Source of the DNA: Psychromarinibacter sp048262455
GTDB lineage: Bacteria > Pseudomonadota > Alphaproteobacteria > Rhodobacterales > Rhodobacteraceae
NCBI GenBank assembly: GCA_048262455.1
Contig: JBLXFD010000004.1
Coordinates: 62,001 to 126,000 of the forward strand
Length of the DNA stretch: 64,000 nucleotides
Direction of reading: 5' to 3'
The stretch's first letter is position 1; every line of letters starts with the position of its first letter. Made by a program: the position numbers and the translations under genes. Shown here in pieces: positions 8,731 through 17,900 of the stretch. Under the pieces are notes generated by a model. The model worked only from the letters and a program-made list of their open reading frames with translations, was not told where the DNA came from and ran no database searches.

Positions 8731-9242
8731 TATTCCACTCCGCTGGGAAGGTGGGCCGTGTCGGCGCCCGGGCGCTCGGGCGGTTTGGGACCGAAGGCGG
8801 CGAGGGCCACGTAGGCAAAGCCCAGCGCGGTCAGCCCCGCCAGGACCGACATGAAGTAGAAGGCCGGGTAGAGCGGCAGCTTGAGGTAGGCGGTCACGTC
8901 GCCGTAGCCCATGGACCGCTCTGCCAGCACCCACAGGCGCCAGCTGATCGCGCCGAACAGGATCGCCCCCAGCACGCCGCCCAGCAGTTGCTGGAAACGG
9001 CGCACCAGGGGGCCGGTGAAACTGTCGAACAGGTCGATGACGATGTGCTGCTGCCGGTAGGCGAGGCGCGGGTAGAGCAGGAAGGTGATGCCCACCAGCG
9101 CCAGTTCCGTCAGTTCCGTCGCCCCCGGCACCGGCCGGGTCAGCAGGTTGCGCCCCAGCACGTCCAGCAGGGTCAGCAGCGTCGCCAGGAGAAGAAGCAG
9201 GCTTGCCAGGATGGTGATCGCGTTCTCGATCAGTCTGAACAT
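8730..9242 (-). CDS. dctQ: TRAP transporter small permease DctQ
   Basis: A 170-aa, four-helix membrane protein. The N-terminal segment with DVLGRNLLTRPVPGA and the following ELTEL/LVGITFL stretch are DctQ hallmarks. It lies 23 bases downstream of dctP and overlaps dctM by one base. Confidence 0.93.
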   Translation of the reverse strand: MFRLIENAITILASLLLLLATLLTLLDVLGRNLLTRPVPGATELTELALVGITFLLYPRLAYRQQHIVIDLFDSFTGPLVRRFQQLLGGVLGAILFGAISWRLWVLAERSMGYGDVTAYLKLPLYPAFYFMSVLAGLTALGFAYVALAAFGPKPPERPGADTAHLPSGVE

Positions 9243-9265
9243 GCCCGCTCCCCCCCGTTACGCGA

Positions 9266-10294
9266 TCAGCTGCCGGAGCCGAGACGGCTGCGGAAGTCGT
9301 CCAGCACCGCCTGCGGGTCTTCCAGGCCGGCGGCCTTGGCCTTGGCGACCCAGTCGTCGAAGATCGGCTGGAACTTCACGCCCAGCGCCTCGACCAGTTC
9401 CGGGCTGGCATCGGCGACTTCGTCCGGACGCTCGGTGCGCGCCTTCTCGATCGCGCCCTCTTCCTTGCCCTGAAACAGGTCACCGGCCCCCGAGGCGATC
9501 TTGGCGCCCGAGATTTCCATGATGGCGGCCCGGTCCTCCTCGCTGATCTGGTCCCACTTTTCCTGGTTGACCAGCAGCGTCATCACCGACTGGCCAAGGC
9601 CGCCGGGAACGATGGTGAAGTAGTTCAGCGGCCCGTCCACCTTGAAGTCGTAGGTGGTGGAGATCGGGAAGAACGACCCGTCGATGATGCCCGTCGAGGC
9701 CAGTTCGTAGATCTCCGACACCGGTTTCTGCACCGGCACCGCGCCCAGCTGCTCCATCTCGGCCACGGCGGTGGCGGAGGGGGCGCGCAGTTTCAGGCCC
9801 TGGAAGTCTTCGACGCTTTCGGCGATGCCGGCGCTGGACACCAGGTGGGTGGGGATCGTCGACCAGATCGACAGCACGTGGGCGCCCTTGAAGGGTTCCA
9901 GCGGCTCGAGGTGCTCGGCGTAGATGTCGTAGAAGTTCGGGCCGAGGTCGGCCACGTTCGAGGACAGCAGCGGCAGCTCGCCCAGCTCGATCAGCTCGAA
10001 CCGGCCGGGGGTGTAGCCCGGCAGCACGAGGCTGAGGTCGGCAAGACCGTCGCGCACCACGTCGAACTGTTCGGGCGCGCGGCCCACGGCCTTCGGCAGC
10101 CAGTTGAAGGTCACGCGGCCCTCGGTGATCTCCTCGACCTGGTCCATCCAGGGGCGCAGCACGGCGTCGTTCAGCGGATAGGTTTCCGGCAGCCAAGGCG
10201 AATAGGACAGGGTGACATCGGCGGCGAGGACGGGCGCGGCGCCCGCCAGCAGCGCGGCGACCGAGGCGGCAGTCAGCGTTCTGGTGAATTTCAT
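9266..10294 (-). CDS. dctP: TRAP substrate-binding protein DctP
   Basis: A periplasmic carboxylate-binding protein of 342 aa with a Sec signal peptide (hydrophobic segment to about residue 24, VLAA). The segments QFDVVRDGLADL, LPGYTPGRF and LKLRAPSAT form the ligand-binding core; the arginine of LRAP is the conserved carboxylate clamp. It is first of the dctPQM order. An orphan paralogue at 17963-19012 shares long identical blocks with it. Confidence 0.95.
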   Translation of the reverse strand: MKFTRTLTAASVAALLAGAAPVLAADVTLSYSPWLPETYPLNDAVLRPWMDQVEEITEGRVTFNWLPKAVGRAPEQFDVVRDGLADLSLVLPGYTPGRFELIELGELPLLSSNVADLGPNFYDIYAEHLEPLEPFKGAHVLSIWSTIPTHLVSSAGIAESVEDFQGLKLRAPSATAVAEMEQLGAVPVQKPVSEIYELASTGIIDGSFFPISTTYDFKVDGPLNYFTIVPGGLGQSVMTLLVNQEKWDQISEEDRAAIMEISGAKIASGAGDLFQGKEEGAIEKARTERPDEVADASPELVEALGVKFQPIFDDWVAKAKAAGLEDPQAVLDDFRSRLGSGS

Positions 10295-10367
10295 GATGGG
10301 TCTCCTCCCGAGTGTGGCGCGTCCGCGGGATCGGCCCCGGCCTGCGCCATCGTACCTGACAGCATAA

Positions 10368-10389
10368 TTGATCTACCGTCAGTAATCAA
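10368..10389. promoter_or_regulatory. 22-bp dyad upstream of dctPQM
   Basis: TTGAT and ATCAA flank a 12-base centre in the 117-base gap between the CoA-transferase stop and dctP. The position, 74 bases upstream of the dctP ATG, suits an operator or activator site for a promoter serving dctPQM and the genes beyond. The same gap carries no obvious terminator for the upstream genes. Confidence 0.4.
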
Positions 10390-10411
10390 GACATTCTGAC
10401 GAGTAGCCAAC

Positions 10412-11572
10412 TTATTCTAAAGGCTTCCGAAGCCCGAATTCCGCGCGGATCTCGGCCTCGTGCTCGTTCAGCCGCGGCGGCAGGCGGCGGATCGAGGCAG
10501 GGCTGGCAGAGAACTGCAGCGGCGGCGCCGGCAGGCGCATGGCGCCCTCGGCGTCGTCGTGCATCTCCCAGAACCCGGTCTGCTGCAGGTGCGGGTCGTC
10601 CAGCAGCGCCTCTAGGTCGTTGACGGCGGCATGGGGAATGTCGGTGCGCGACAGCAGCGTCATCCACTCTTGCGTCGAGCGGGTCGCCACGATCCGCTCC
10701 ACCTCGCCCCAGACCAGCGGCAGGTTGGCCTGCCGCCCCTTCTGGGTGGTAAAGCGCGGATCGGCGGTCAGGTCGGGGCGGTCGATCAGCGACAGCAGCT
10801 CGCGCCAGTTGGCGTCGGTGTAGGGCAGGAAACACAGGTGGCCGTCGGTGGTGGCGAAGGGCCGGCGCAGCGCCTCGCGGATCGGCTTGTAGCCCATCTC
10901 GCCCACCGGCGGCTCGAACACCTGCCCGCCCAGGTGCTCTGCCATGTTGAACGCCACCAGCGTCTCGAACATCGGCACCTGCACCGCCTGCCCCTCGCCC
11001 GTCCGCTCGCGGTGGAACAGCGCCAGCGCCACGGCATAGGCGGCGTGTACCGCGGTCACCTTGTCGGCCATGATCGACGGCAGGTAGCGCGGCTTGCCGG
11101 CAGAGATCACCTGCAGCATCGCCAGCCCCGACAGCGACTGGACGATGTCGTCGTAGGCGGCCTTGCCGGCGTAGGGCCCGCAGTCGGAAAAGCCCAGCAG
11201 GTGGCAGTAGACCAGCCGCGGGTTCAGGGCGGCCAGCCCGTCGTGGTCCAGCCCGATGCGGCGGGCCGAGGGGGTGCGGATGGAATGCAGCACCACGTCC
11301 GCCTGCGCCGCCATCCGCCGCAGCGCCTCGAGGTCCCCGGGCGCCTTGAGGTCCAGCACGATGGAGCGCTTGTTGCGGTTGTTGGCCAGGAACAGCGCCC
11401 CCATCCCCTCGCTGCGGCGCGGGCCGATCGAGCGGGTGATGTCGCCGCCCGGGGCCTCGACCTTGACGACGTCGGCCCCCATGTCCCCCAGCAGCTGGCC
11501 CGTCATCGGCCCCAGCACCACGGTGGACAGGTCCAGCACCCTGATGCCGTCCAGCGGTCCCTTGCCCTGCAT
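10412..11572 (-). CDS. family III acyl-CoA transferase (CaiB/BaiF)
   Basis: A 386-aa CoA-transferase of the interlocked-dimer family III. The N-terminal LDGIRVLDLSTVVLGP and DVVKVEAPGGD segments bind CoA, and the aspartate in AYDDIVQSLSG is the expected catalytic residue that forms the acyl anhydride. It lies 50 bases after the acyl-CoA dehydrogenase gene. It could activate the imported carboxylate using an acyl-CoA product as CoA donor. Confidence 0.93.
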   Translation of the reverse strand: MQGKGPLDGIRVLDLSTVVLGPMTGQLLGDMGADVVKVEAPGGDITRSIGPRRSEGMGALFLANNRNKRSIVLDLKAPGDLEALRRMAAQADVVLHSIRTPSARRIGLDHDGLAALNPRLVYCHLLGFSDCGPYAGKAAYDDIVQSLSGLAMLQVISAGKPRYLPSIMADKVTAVHAAYAVALALFHRERTGEGQAVQVPMFETLVAFNMAEHLGGQVFEPPVGEMGYKPIREALRRPFATTDGHLCFLPYTDANWRELLSLIDRPDLTADPRFTTQKGRQANLPLVWGEVERIVATRSTQEWMTLLSRTDIPHAAVNDLEALLDDPHLQQTGFWEMHDDAEGAMRLPAPPLQFSASPASIRRLPPRLNEHEAEIRAEFGLRKPLE

Positions 11573-11622
11573 GTCGCGTCTCCTCCCCCTGCCCGGCCCT
11601 TCGGGTCCGGCCGCAACCAAAC

Positions 11623-12795
11623 CTACCGCCCGGAGGCGGCCTTGCCGGATTTCCGCGGCAGCATGGACTTGGCGATGATCTGCTTCATGACCTCGACGCT
11701 GCCGCCGCCGATCCGGCCCAGCCGCGCATCCACGAAGGCGCGGGCGATGGGAAACTCGGTCATGTAGCCCCAGCCGCCGAACAGCTGCAGGCACTGGTCC
11801 ATCACCTTGAACTGCAACTCGGTGGTGACGAGCTTGCACATGGCGGCGTCGGTGCTGTCCAGCTTGCCCTCGAGGTGCAGTTCGCAGCAGCGGTCCACGA
11901 AGACCCGCTGCGCCGTCAGTTCGGCCCGCATCTCGGCCAGCTTGAACTGGGTGTTCTGGAAATCCGCCAGCGTCTGGCCGAACATCCGGCGCTCCAGCGC
12001 GTAGTCCAGCGTCCATTGCACCGCCGCCTCGGCGCTGCCCACCGCGCGGATCGCCTGCACCAGCCGTTCCTGCGACAGCTCGTTCATCAGCATGTAGAAG
12101 CCGCGGCCTTCCTCGCCCAGCAGGTTGGCGGCCGGCACCTTCATGTCGGTGAAGAACAGCTCTGCCGTGTCCTGCCCCTTGCAGCCGATCTTCTCCAGCA
12201 TCCGCCCGCGCTCGAAGCCGGGGGTGTCGGTGTCCACCAGCAGCAGGCTGACCCCCTTGGCGCGTTCCGCGGGGTCGGTCTTGCAGGCCAGCACCACCAC
12301 GTCGGCGTTGAAGCCCGAGGTGATGAAGGTCTTCTGCCCATTGACCACGTAGTGATCGCCGTCCCGGATCGCGCTGGTGCGGATGTTCTGCACGTCGCTG
12401 CCGCCCGAGGGTTCGGTCATGCCCAGCGCGGCAATGATCTCTCCCTTCGCCATGCCGGGCAGGTAGCGCTGCTTCTGCGCCTCGGTGCCGTAGGCGACGA
12501 GGTAGGGCGCCACGATCTCTGAGTGCAGGTAGAAGGTGGGCGCGGTGGCGCCGGCGCGGGCCATTTCCTCGACCATGATCGCCGAGTGCAGGAAGTCGCC
12601 GCCCATGCCGCCGTACTCCTCGGGCACCGCGGCGCAGAGGAACCCCGCTTCCCCGGCCCGGCGCCAGACCTCGCGGGGGACGATGCCGGCCTTTTCCCAT
12701 TCGGCGTAGGAGGGCATGATCTCTTCGGCGATGTAGCGGCGCACGCTGTCGCGGAAGATCTCGTGGAAGTCGGTGTAAATCTCGCGGGGGATCAT
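11623..12795 (-). CDS. acyl-CoA dehydrogenase
   Basis: A 390-aa FAD-dependent dehydrogenase that introduces the alpha,beta double bond into an acyl-CoA. The FAD and substrate segments MTEPSGGSDVQNIRT and KTFITSG, and the C-terminal FGGWGYMTEFPIARAFVDAR, are all present. Near the C-terminus the usual YEGT glutamate is replaced by an IGGGS sequence, as in the isovaleryl-CoA-dehydrogenase branch, where the base lies elsewhere in the fold. This hints at a branched or unusual acyl substrate. Electron acceptors (ETF) are not in the window. Confidence 0.94.
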   Translation of the reverse strand: MIPREIYTDFHEIFRDSVRRYIAEEIMPSYAEWEKAGIVPREVWRRAGEAGFLCAAVPEEYGGMGGDFLHSAIMVEEMARAGATAPTFYLHSEIVAPYLVAYGTEAQKQRYLPGMAKGEIIAALGMTEPSGGSDVQNIRTSAIRDGDHYVVNGQKTFITSGFNADVVVLACKTDPAERAKGVSLLLVDTDTPGFERGRMLEKIGCKGQDTAELFFTDMKVPAANLLGEEGRGFYMLMNELSQERLVQAIRAVGSAEAAVQWTLDYALERRMFGQTLADFQNTQFKLAEMRAELTAQRVFVDRCCELHLEGKLDSTDAAMCKLVTTELQFKVMDQCLQLFGGWGYMTEFPIARAFVDARLGRIGGGSVEVMKQIIAKSMLPRKSGKAASGR

Positions 12796-12837
12796 GGGTG
12801 TTCCTCTGTCGATGGCGCGGGCGCAGGCCGGGGGGCC

Positions 12838-13245
12838 TCAGGCCGGCTCGAAGGTGGGATCGGCGAAACCGTCGGCACGGGGCGCAAAGCGCAGCTTCAC
12901 CGGCAGCCCCATGGCCAGCCCCTCGCCGCCGGGCGCATGCCAGCGGCCCAGCAGCCGCACGCCGGCGTCGAGGTCCACGGTGACCAGCGCATATGGCACC
13001 TCTGCCGCGAAGGCCGGGTGGAAGGCGTGGTGCGAGACGGTCCAGCTGTGCACCTCGCCGCGGCCCGCGACCGTCTGCCAGTCATGAACGTCGGAATGGC
13101 AGTAGGGGCAGAGGTACTGCGGGTAGTGCCGCAGCGCCCCGCAGTCGGCGCAGGCCTGGATCACCAGTTCGCCGCGTTGGGTGCCCTCCCAGAAGGGGGC
13201 GGAAAGGCCCTCTGCCGCCGGGCTCGGTTTCTGCTGATCACTCAT
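12838..13245 (-). CDS. Zn-ribbon OB-fold protein (DUF35), thiolase partner
   Basis: A 135-aa protein made of an N-terminal zinc ribbon (C32, C35, C46, C49) and a C-terminal OB fold. DUF35 proteins bind SCP-x/Ltp-type thiolases or aldolases and some hydratases and are needed for their activity or stability. The ATG at 13245 lies 4 bases after the thiolase-like stop, which fits a two-protein complex. An upstream in-frame extension to 13308 is possible but would overlap the thiolase gene. Confidence 0.9.
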   Translation of the reverse strand: MSDQQKPSPAAEGLSAPFWEGTQRGELVIQACADCGALRHYPQYLCPYCHSDVHDWQTVAGRGEVHSWTVSHHAFHPAFAAEVPYALVTVDLDAGVRLLGRWHAPGGEGLAMGLPVKLRFAPRADGFADPTFEPA

Positions 13246-13249
13246 CGCC

Positions 13250-14398
13250 CTATCCCCGCTGCATGATGGCAAGGGCACCGTCGCCCATGTCGCCGTAGCC
13301 GGTGACAAGCCCGGTTTCGGCCCCCGCCACCTGCGCCCGCCCGCCTTCGCCGCGCAGCTGGCGCACCAGCTCGCAGATGTGGTTCAGCCCCAGCATGTGC
13401 GCCTGGCTCAGCAGGCCGCCGTGGGTGTTGGTGGGCAGTTCGCCCCCCAGCCGCAGCCGCCCGTCCTCGACGAAGCGGCCCCCCTCGCCCTTGGGGCAGA
13501 AACCCATGTCCTCCAGCTGGCAGATCAGCACCCAGGTGAAGCAGTCGTAGATCTCGGCCACGTCGATGTCCTTCGGCCCCAGCCCCGCCATGGCGAAGGC
13601 CCGCGGCGCCGCCTTCGCAAGGCCCAGCGTGGTCATGTCGCCCCGGGGGGTGATGGCGCTGGGGCTGTCGGGATGACCCTCGGCGATGCCCAGCACGTTG
13701 ACGGGACGGGCGCGCATGTCCCCCGCCCGCTCTGCCGCCGAGACCACCAGCGCCGCGCCGCCGTCGCTTTCCAGCGAGCAGTCGAACAGCCGGAAGGGGT
13801 CGGTGATCATCCGGCTGGCCTGGTGATCCTCGACGGTCATGGGTTTCTTCATCACCGCGTTGTCGTTCAGCAGCGCGTGGGCGCGCACGGTGGTGGCGAC
13901 CTCGGCGAACTGACGGCTGGTGGTGCCGTAAAGCTCCATGTGCCGGCGGGCCATGGGGGCGTAAAGCTGCGCCGGGGAGATGGCGCCCAGCGGGTATTCG
14001 TACTCGGTGATCAGGTGGAACTGCGGCATCTGGTGGATCCGCACCCCCGCCTTCGCCCCGGCCGAGGTATTGCGCCCCGAGGGGATCAGCACGTGGTTGC
14101 ACAGCCCCGCCTCGATCGCCGCCATGGCCGTCTGGATCGCCGCGATGCCGCTGGCCCCGCCAAGCGGCGTGATGGCGGAGTAGCGAAGATCGGGGATGCC
14201 GAGGTTGGTGACGAAGACCTCGGCGGGCGCGCCGGTCAGGCCGATGGGGATGACCCCGTCGATGTCGTGCGGCGACAGGCCGGCGTCGCGGATCGCCAGC
14301 ATGGACGACTGCAGCTGGTACTCGACGGCGCTGGTGCTGGACGACCGGACGTAGTCGGTCTCGCCGATGCCAGTGACGGCGGCACGGGGCTTGGGCAT
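13250..14398 (-). CDS. thiolase-like protein (SCP-x / Ltp type)
   Basis: A 382-aa thiolase-superfamily protein. The position that holds the nucleophilic cysteine in true thiolases reads TPLGGASG, with no cysteine. The late YDCFTWVLICQLEDMGFC and GLLSQAHMLGLNH segments match the non-thiolytic Ltp group. In that group, Ltp2 together with a DUF35 protein is a retro-aldolase in steroid side-chain degradation. A C-C-cleaving aldolase releasing acetyl-CoA, propionyl-CoA or similar is therefore more likely than thiolysis. It is the first gene of the minus-strand series and is divergent from the synthetase at 14592. Confidence 0.85.
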   Translation of the reverse strand: MPKPRAAVTGIGETDYVRSSSTSAVEYQLQSSMLAIRDAGLSPHDIDGVIPIGLTGAPAEVFVTNLGIPDLRYSAITPLGGASGIAAIQTAMAAIEAGLCNHVLIPSGRNTSAGAKAGVRIHQMPQFHLITEYEYPLGAISPAQLYAPMARRHMELYGTTSRQFAEVATTVRAHALLNDNAVMKKPMTVEDHQASRMITDPFRLFDCSLESDGGAALVVSAAERAGDMRARPVNVLGIAEGHPDSPSAITPRGDMTTLGLAKAAPRAFAMAGLGPKDIDVAEIYDCFTWVLICQLEDMGFCPKGEGGRFVEDGRLRLGGELPTNTHGGLLSQAHMLGLNHICELVRQLRGEGGRAQVAGAETGLVTGYGDMGDGALAIMQRG

Positions 14399-14422
14399 GG
14401 GAATGCTCCTTCTGGTGGGGCG

Positions 14423-14436
14423 GTACTTATCAGTAC
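14423..14436. promoter_or_regulatory. GTACT-N4-AGTAC dyad before the thiolase-like gene
   Basis: A perfect 5-bp inverted repeat around a 4-base centre, 25 bases upstream of the ATG at 14398. It contains part of the 9-mer ATCAGTACA that also occurs in the scoAB leader, so it is a likely operator for the minus-strand operon. Confidence 0.45.
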
Positions 14437-14541
14437 ATTATATTTCCCGCAAGTATTTCCGACGGGCGTCGGACCGCTCTCCCCGCCACTCGTGCGACGG
14501 AACCGGCCGCACGCAATTCTCACTGGTATCTTTTCCTAATA

Positions 14542-14561
14542 ATGGTATCACCTCATACCAT
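14542..14561. promoter_or_regulatory. ATGGTAT-N6-ATACCAT operator
   Basis: A perfect 7-bp inverted repeat with a 6-base spacer, 31 bases upstream of the ATG at 14592. A further half-site TGGTATC occurs at 14524-14530, 19 bases before the one at 14543. A near-identical dyad lies before the orphan dctP gene at 17901. TGGTAT half-sites are typical of GntR-family operators. The regulator is not in the window. Confidence 0.6.
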
Positions 14562-14591
14562 ACGGGAACCTTCCCCAGGAAAGAGGCGACG

Positions 14592-16724
14592 ATGGATCCA
14601 GCTGCCCCCCGCGCCACGCCCGCCGCCGCCCTGCTGTCCCCCGGCACCATCGCCATCGTCGGCGCCTCGGACCGCTCGCGCTGGTCGCGTACCATCTTCG
14701 ACAACCTGTCCCACCTCGGCTTCCGCGGCCGCGTTGTGCTGGTGAACCCGAAAAACCCCGTGGTCCACGACCGCCCCGCCGTCGCCTCCTGCGCCGAGGC
14801 GGGCGGCATCGACCAGGGCGTGGTGCTGGTGCCCGGCGCCGCGGTGCCGCAGGTGACCGAGGAGCTGGCGGACGCCGGTGCGCGATCCGCGATGATCCTG
14901 TCGTCGGGCTTCGCCGAGACCGGGCCCGAGGGCGCCGCGCTGCAGGAACGGGTCCGCGCCACCGCCGCCCGGCGCGGGGTGACGCTGCTGGGGCCCAACA
15001 GCTTGGGCTACATCAACCACGCCGGCGCCACCGTCGCCTGGGCCACGCCGGTGGAGCTGGTGCCCTGCACCTCCGGCACCGCCATCATCTCGCAAAGCGG
15101 GGCGACGGCGCTGTTCCTGACCCAGTTCGCCCACCAGCAGAACATCGAGCTGAGCCACGTGGTGGCCACCGGCAACGAGGCCGACCTGGACCTGACCGCC
15201 CTGCTGGAGCACCTGGTCGAGGCGCCCGAGGCGCGGGCGGTGGCCTTGTTCATCGAGTCGGTGCGCGACCCCGCCCGCTTCCGCGCCTGCGCCGCGCGCG
15301 CGCTGGAATTGGGCAAGCCGCTGGTGGTGCTGAAGGTGGGGCGCAGCGAGGTGGGCGCGCGGTCGGCCGCCGCCCATACCGGCTCGCTGGTGGGGGACGA
15401 CCGGGTGTTCGACGGTATCTGCCGGCGCTACGGCGTGATGCGGGTGGACAGCATCGAGGACCTCGTGATCACCGCCGACATCGCCGCCCGCGTGGGGCCG
15501 CTGCGGGCCGGGGGCCTTGCGGTGCTGTCCAACTCCGGCGGGATCTGCGAGATCGCGGCGGACCGCGCGGCGGAACTGGGGTTGGCCCTGCCGGAGCTGT
15601 CGGAGCAGACGCGCGAGGGCATCGCCGCCTTGCTGCCCGGCTACGGCACCCCGCACAACCCGCTGGACCTGACCGGCGGGATCGACCCGGCGGGCTGCGA
15701 AAGCATCGTGCGGCTGCTGGGCGCGCAGCCCGACGTTGCGGCGGTGCTCTGCCCCTACTACCCCGTTCCGGCGGGGCCGGAGGAGCAGAGCGAGCGGCTG
15801 GACGCGCTGCACGCGGGGCTGGGCGCGGGACTTAACGGGATCGAGGTGCCGGGCCTGCTGGTCAGCTACACCGGCACCGGCGTCACCCCCTTCGCCCGCG
15901 ACCGCGCCGCCGTCTCGGGCCTGCCTTACCATGCCTGCGGGCTGGACCGGGCGCTGCGAGCCCTCGCGGCGCTGCGGCAGTGGTCGGACCGGCTGCGGAC
16001 AGCTGTGCCGGAGCCTGCGCCAGAGCCCGCAGCGGCCCCCGGCGGCCCGCGCCCGCGCTCCGAGGCCGAGGCGCTGGCCTTCCTGCGCCGCCACGGCGCC
16101 CCGGTCATGCCGTTCCGGCTGGCGGCCTCGGCCGATGAAGCCGCCGAGGCCGTGCAGGACCTGGCGGGCGACGGGCCGGCGGTGCTGAAGATCGCCTCGC
16201 CCGACATCCTGCACAAAAGCGACATCGGCGGCGTGCGCCTGAACCTGCGCGGCGCGGCAGAGGTCCGGTCGGCCCACGACGAGATCCTCGGCAACGCCCG
16301 CCGCACCTGCCCCGACGCCCGGATCGACGGCGTGCTGGTGGCGCCGATGCGCGGCCGCGGGGTCGAGCTGCTGGTGGGCATCCGCCGCGATCCGCAGTGG
16401 GGGCCGGTGCTGGCGCTGGGGCTCGGGGGGATCTTCGTCGAGATCCTCGAGGACGTGGCGCTGCGGCCGCTGCCGGTGGACCCGGACGAGGTGCTGCGGT
16501 TGCTGGACGAACTGAAGGGCGCCGCCCTGCTGGACGGCGCGCGCGGCGTGCCCGCCGCCGACCGCCACGCGCTGGCGCGGGCGGTGGTGGCGATCTGCGG
16601 GGCCGCGCTGGCGGCCGGTCCGGCGCTGGAAGTGCTGGAGGTGAACCCGCTCTGGGTCCGCGGCAGCGAGGTCGAGGCGCTGGACGCGCTGATGGAATGG
16701 AAATCCGGGGAGGATGCGACATGA
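14592..16724 (+). CDS. acyl-CoA synthetase, ADP-forming type (acetate-CoA ligase family)
   Basis: A 710-aa fusion of the alpha and beta parts of NDP-forming acyl-CoA synthetase, with a CoA-binding domain first (VGASDRSRW), then the ligase-CoA domains, then an ATP-grasp domain (from about residue 480; ILHKSDIGGV). The histidine that is phosphorylated in this family is present in AAAHTGSLVG. It catalyses acyl-CoA + ADP + Pi to acid + ATP + CoA, or the reverse. The ATG at 14592 has AGGAAAGAGG upstream. It is the first gene of the plus-strand operon and overlaps the next gene. Confidence 0.92.
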   Translation: MDPAAPRATPAAALLSPGTIAIVGASDRSRWSRTIFDNLSHLGFRGRVVLVNPKNPVVHDRPAVASCAEAGGIDQGVVLVPGAAVPQVTEELADAGARSAMILSSGFAETGPEGAALQERVRATAARRGVTLLGPNSLGYINHAGATVAWATPVELVPCTSGTAIISQSGATALFLTQFAHQQNIELSHVVATGNEADLDLTALLEHLVEAPEARAVALFIESVRDPARFRACAARALELGKPLVVLKVGRSEVGARSAAAHTGSLVGDDRVFDGICRRYGVMRVDSIEDLVITADIAARVGPLRAGGLAVLSNSGGICEIAADRAAELGLALPELSEQTREGIAALLPGYGTPHNPLDLTGGIDPAGCESIVRLLGAQPDVAAVLCPYYPVPAGPEEQSERLDALHAGLGAGLNGIEVPGLLVSYTGTGVTPFARDRAAVSGLPYHACGLDRALRALAALRQWSDRLRTAVPEPAPEPAAAPGGPRPRSEAEALAFLRRHGAPVMPFRLAASADEAAEAVQDLAGDGPAVLKIASPDILHKSDIGGVRLNLRGAAEVRSAHDEILGNARRTCPDARIDGVLVAPMRGRGVELLVGIRRDPQWGPVLALGLGGIFVEILEDVALRPLPVDPDEVLRLLDELKGAALLDGARGVPAADRHALARAVVAICGAALAAGPALEVLEVNPLWVRGSEVEALDALMEWKSGEDAT

Positions 16725-17854
16725 GAACACCGATCGCCGAAAGGCTGGGCTGCGAACTGCCGATCTTCGCCTTCTCGCACTGCCGCGACGTGGTGGTGGA
16801 GGTGACCCGCGCCGGCGGCTTCGGCGTGCTGGGCGCCGCCACCTTCAGCCCCGCGCAGCTGGAGGCAGAGCTGCAGTGGATCGACAAGCACACCGAGGGC
16901 CGGCCCTACGGCGTCGATGTGATCATCCCCACCCGCTACGACACCGAGGCCGAGGCCCAGACCGGCCGGCGCGACCTGCACGAGCTGATCCCGGAGGAAC
17001 ACAAGGCCTTCATGGCGCGCCTGCTGGACGAGGCCGGGGTGCCCGAACTGCCCGAGGTGGAGCGCGAGCGCGTGCATGAGGAGATCATGTCCGGCCGCGG
17101 CGCGATGACCCCGGAAGGCGCGCGGGCGCTGGTGAACACCGCGCTGGCCCATGACCAGGTCAAGCTGGTGGTCAGCGCCCTCGGCGCGCCGCCCCCCGAC
17201 GTGGTGGCGATGCTGAAGGAGGCCGGGGTGATGCTGGGCGCGCTCTGCGGCAAACCCAAGCACGCCGTGCGCCAGCGCGAGGCGGGGGTGGAACTGCTGA
17301 TCGCCCAGGGCACCGAGGCGGGCGGCCACACCGGCGACATCTCGACCCTCGTGCTGGTGCCGCAGGTGATCGACGCGGTGAACGGCGAGGTTCCGGTGCT
17401 GGCCGCGGGCGGCATCGCCCGGGGCAGCCAGATCGCCGCCGCGCTGGCGCTGGGGGCAGAGGGCGTCTGGACCGGCACGGTCTGGCTGGGCACCCGCGAG
17501 AGCGAGCTGGACCCCTTCGAGAAGGGCGCGCTGTTTGCCGCGAAGACCGAGGACGCGGTGCGCCGCCGCGCCCGGACCGGCAAGCCGGTGCGGATGCTGC
17601 GCAGCGCCCTGTCCGAGGCCTGGGAACAGCCCGGCGCCCCCGGCTACCTGCTGCCGCCGCTGCAGGGGATCCTCTACAACGAGGCCCACGCGCGGGTGGT
17701 GCGGGCGAAGCGGGAGGACCTGTATTCCTTCCCCGCCGGGCAGGTGGTCGGGACCATGGAGGCCGAGACCAGCGTGCGCGACGTGATCTACGGGATGCAG
17801 CTGGAATACCTCGAGGCGGTGGAGCGGCTCTCGGCGCTGCAGCCGGAGGAGTGA
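16721..17854 (+). CDS. nitronate monooxygenase family FMN protein
   Basis: A 377-aa TIM-barrel flavoprotein of the 2-nitropropane dioxygenase/nitronate monooxygenase family. The phosphate-binding segments QGTEAGGHTGD and VLAAGGIARG are clear. The ATG overlaps the preceding stop (ATGA), so it is coupled to the acyl-CoA synthetase. Many members act on CoA thioesters or as enoyl reductases, not on nitronates, and the operon context points that way. The exact reaction is unknown. Confidence 0.85.
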   Translation: MRTPIAERLGCELPIFAFSHCRDVVVEVTRAGGFGVLGAATFSPAQLEAELQWIDKHTEGRPYGVDVIIPTRYDTEAEAQTGRRDLHELIPEEHKAFMARLLDEAGVPELPEVERERVHEEIMSGRGAMTPEGARALVNTALAHDQVKLVVSALGAPPPDVVAMLKEAGVMLGALCGKPKHAVRQREAGVELLIAQGTEAGGHTGDISTLVLVPQVIDAVNGEVPVLAAGGIARGSQIAAALALGAEGVWTGTVWLGTRESELDPFEKGALFAAKTEDAVRRRARTGKPVRMLRSALSEAWEQPGAPGYLLPPLQGILYNEAHARVVRAKREDLYSFPAGQVVGTMEAETSVRDVIYGMQLEYLEAVERLSALQPEE

Positions 17855-17900
17855 AACCCTCGCGAATCCATAAAGTCTGAAAAGATACTATTTGACCCAA

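Noticed and set aside
14553..16730. 725-codon minus-strand frame opposite the ADP-forming synthetase
   Set aside because: It is Arg/Gly/His-rich with no motif, and the plus-strand gene has a complete domain set.
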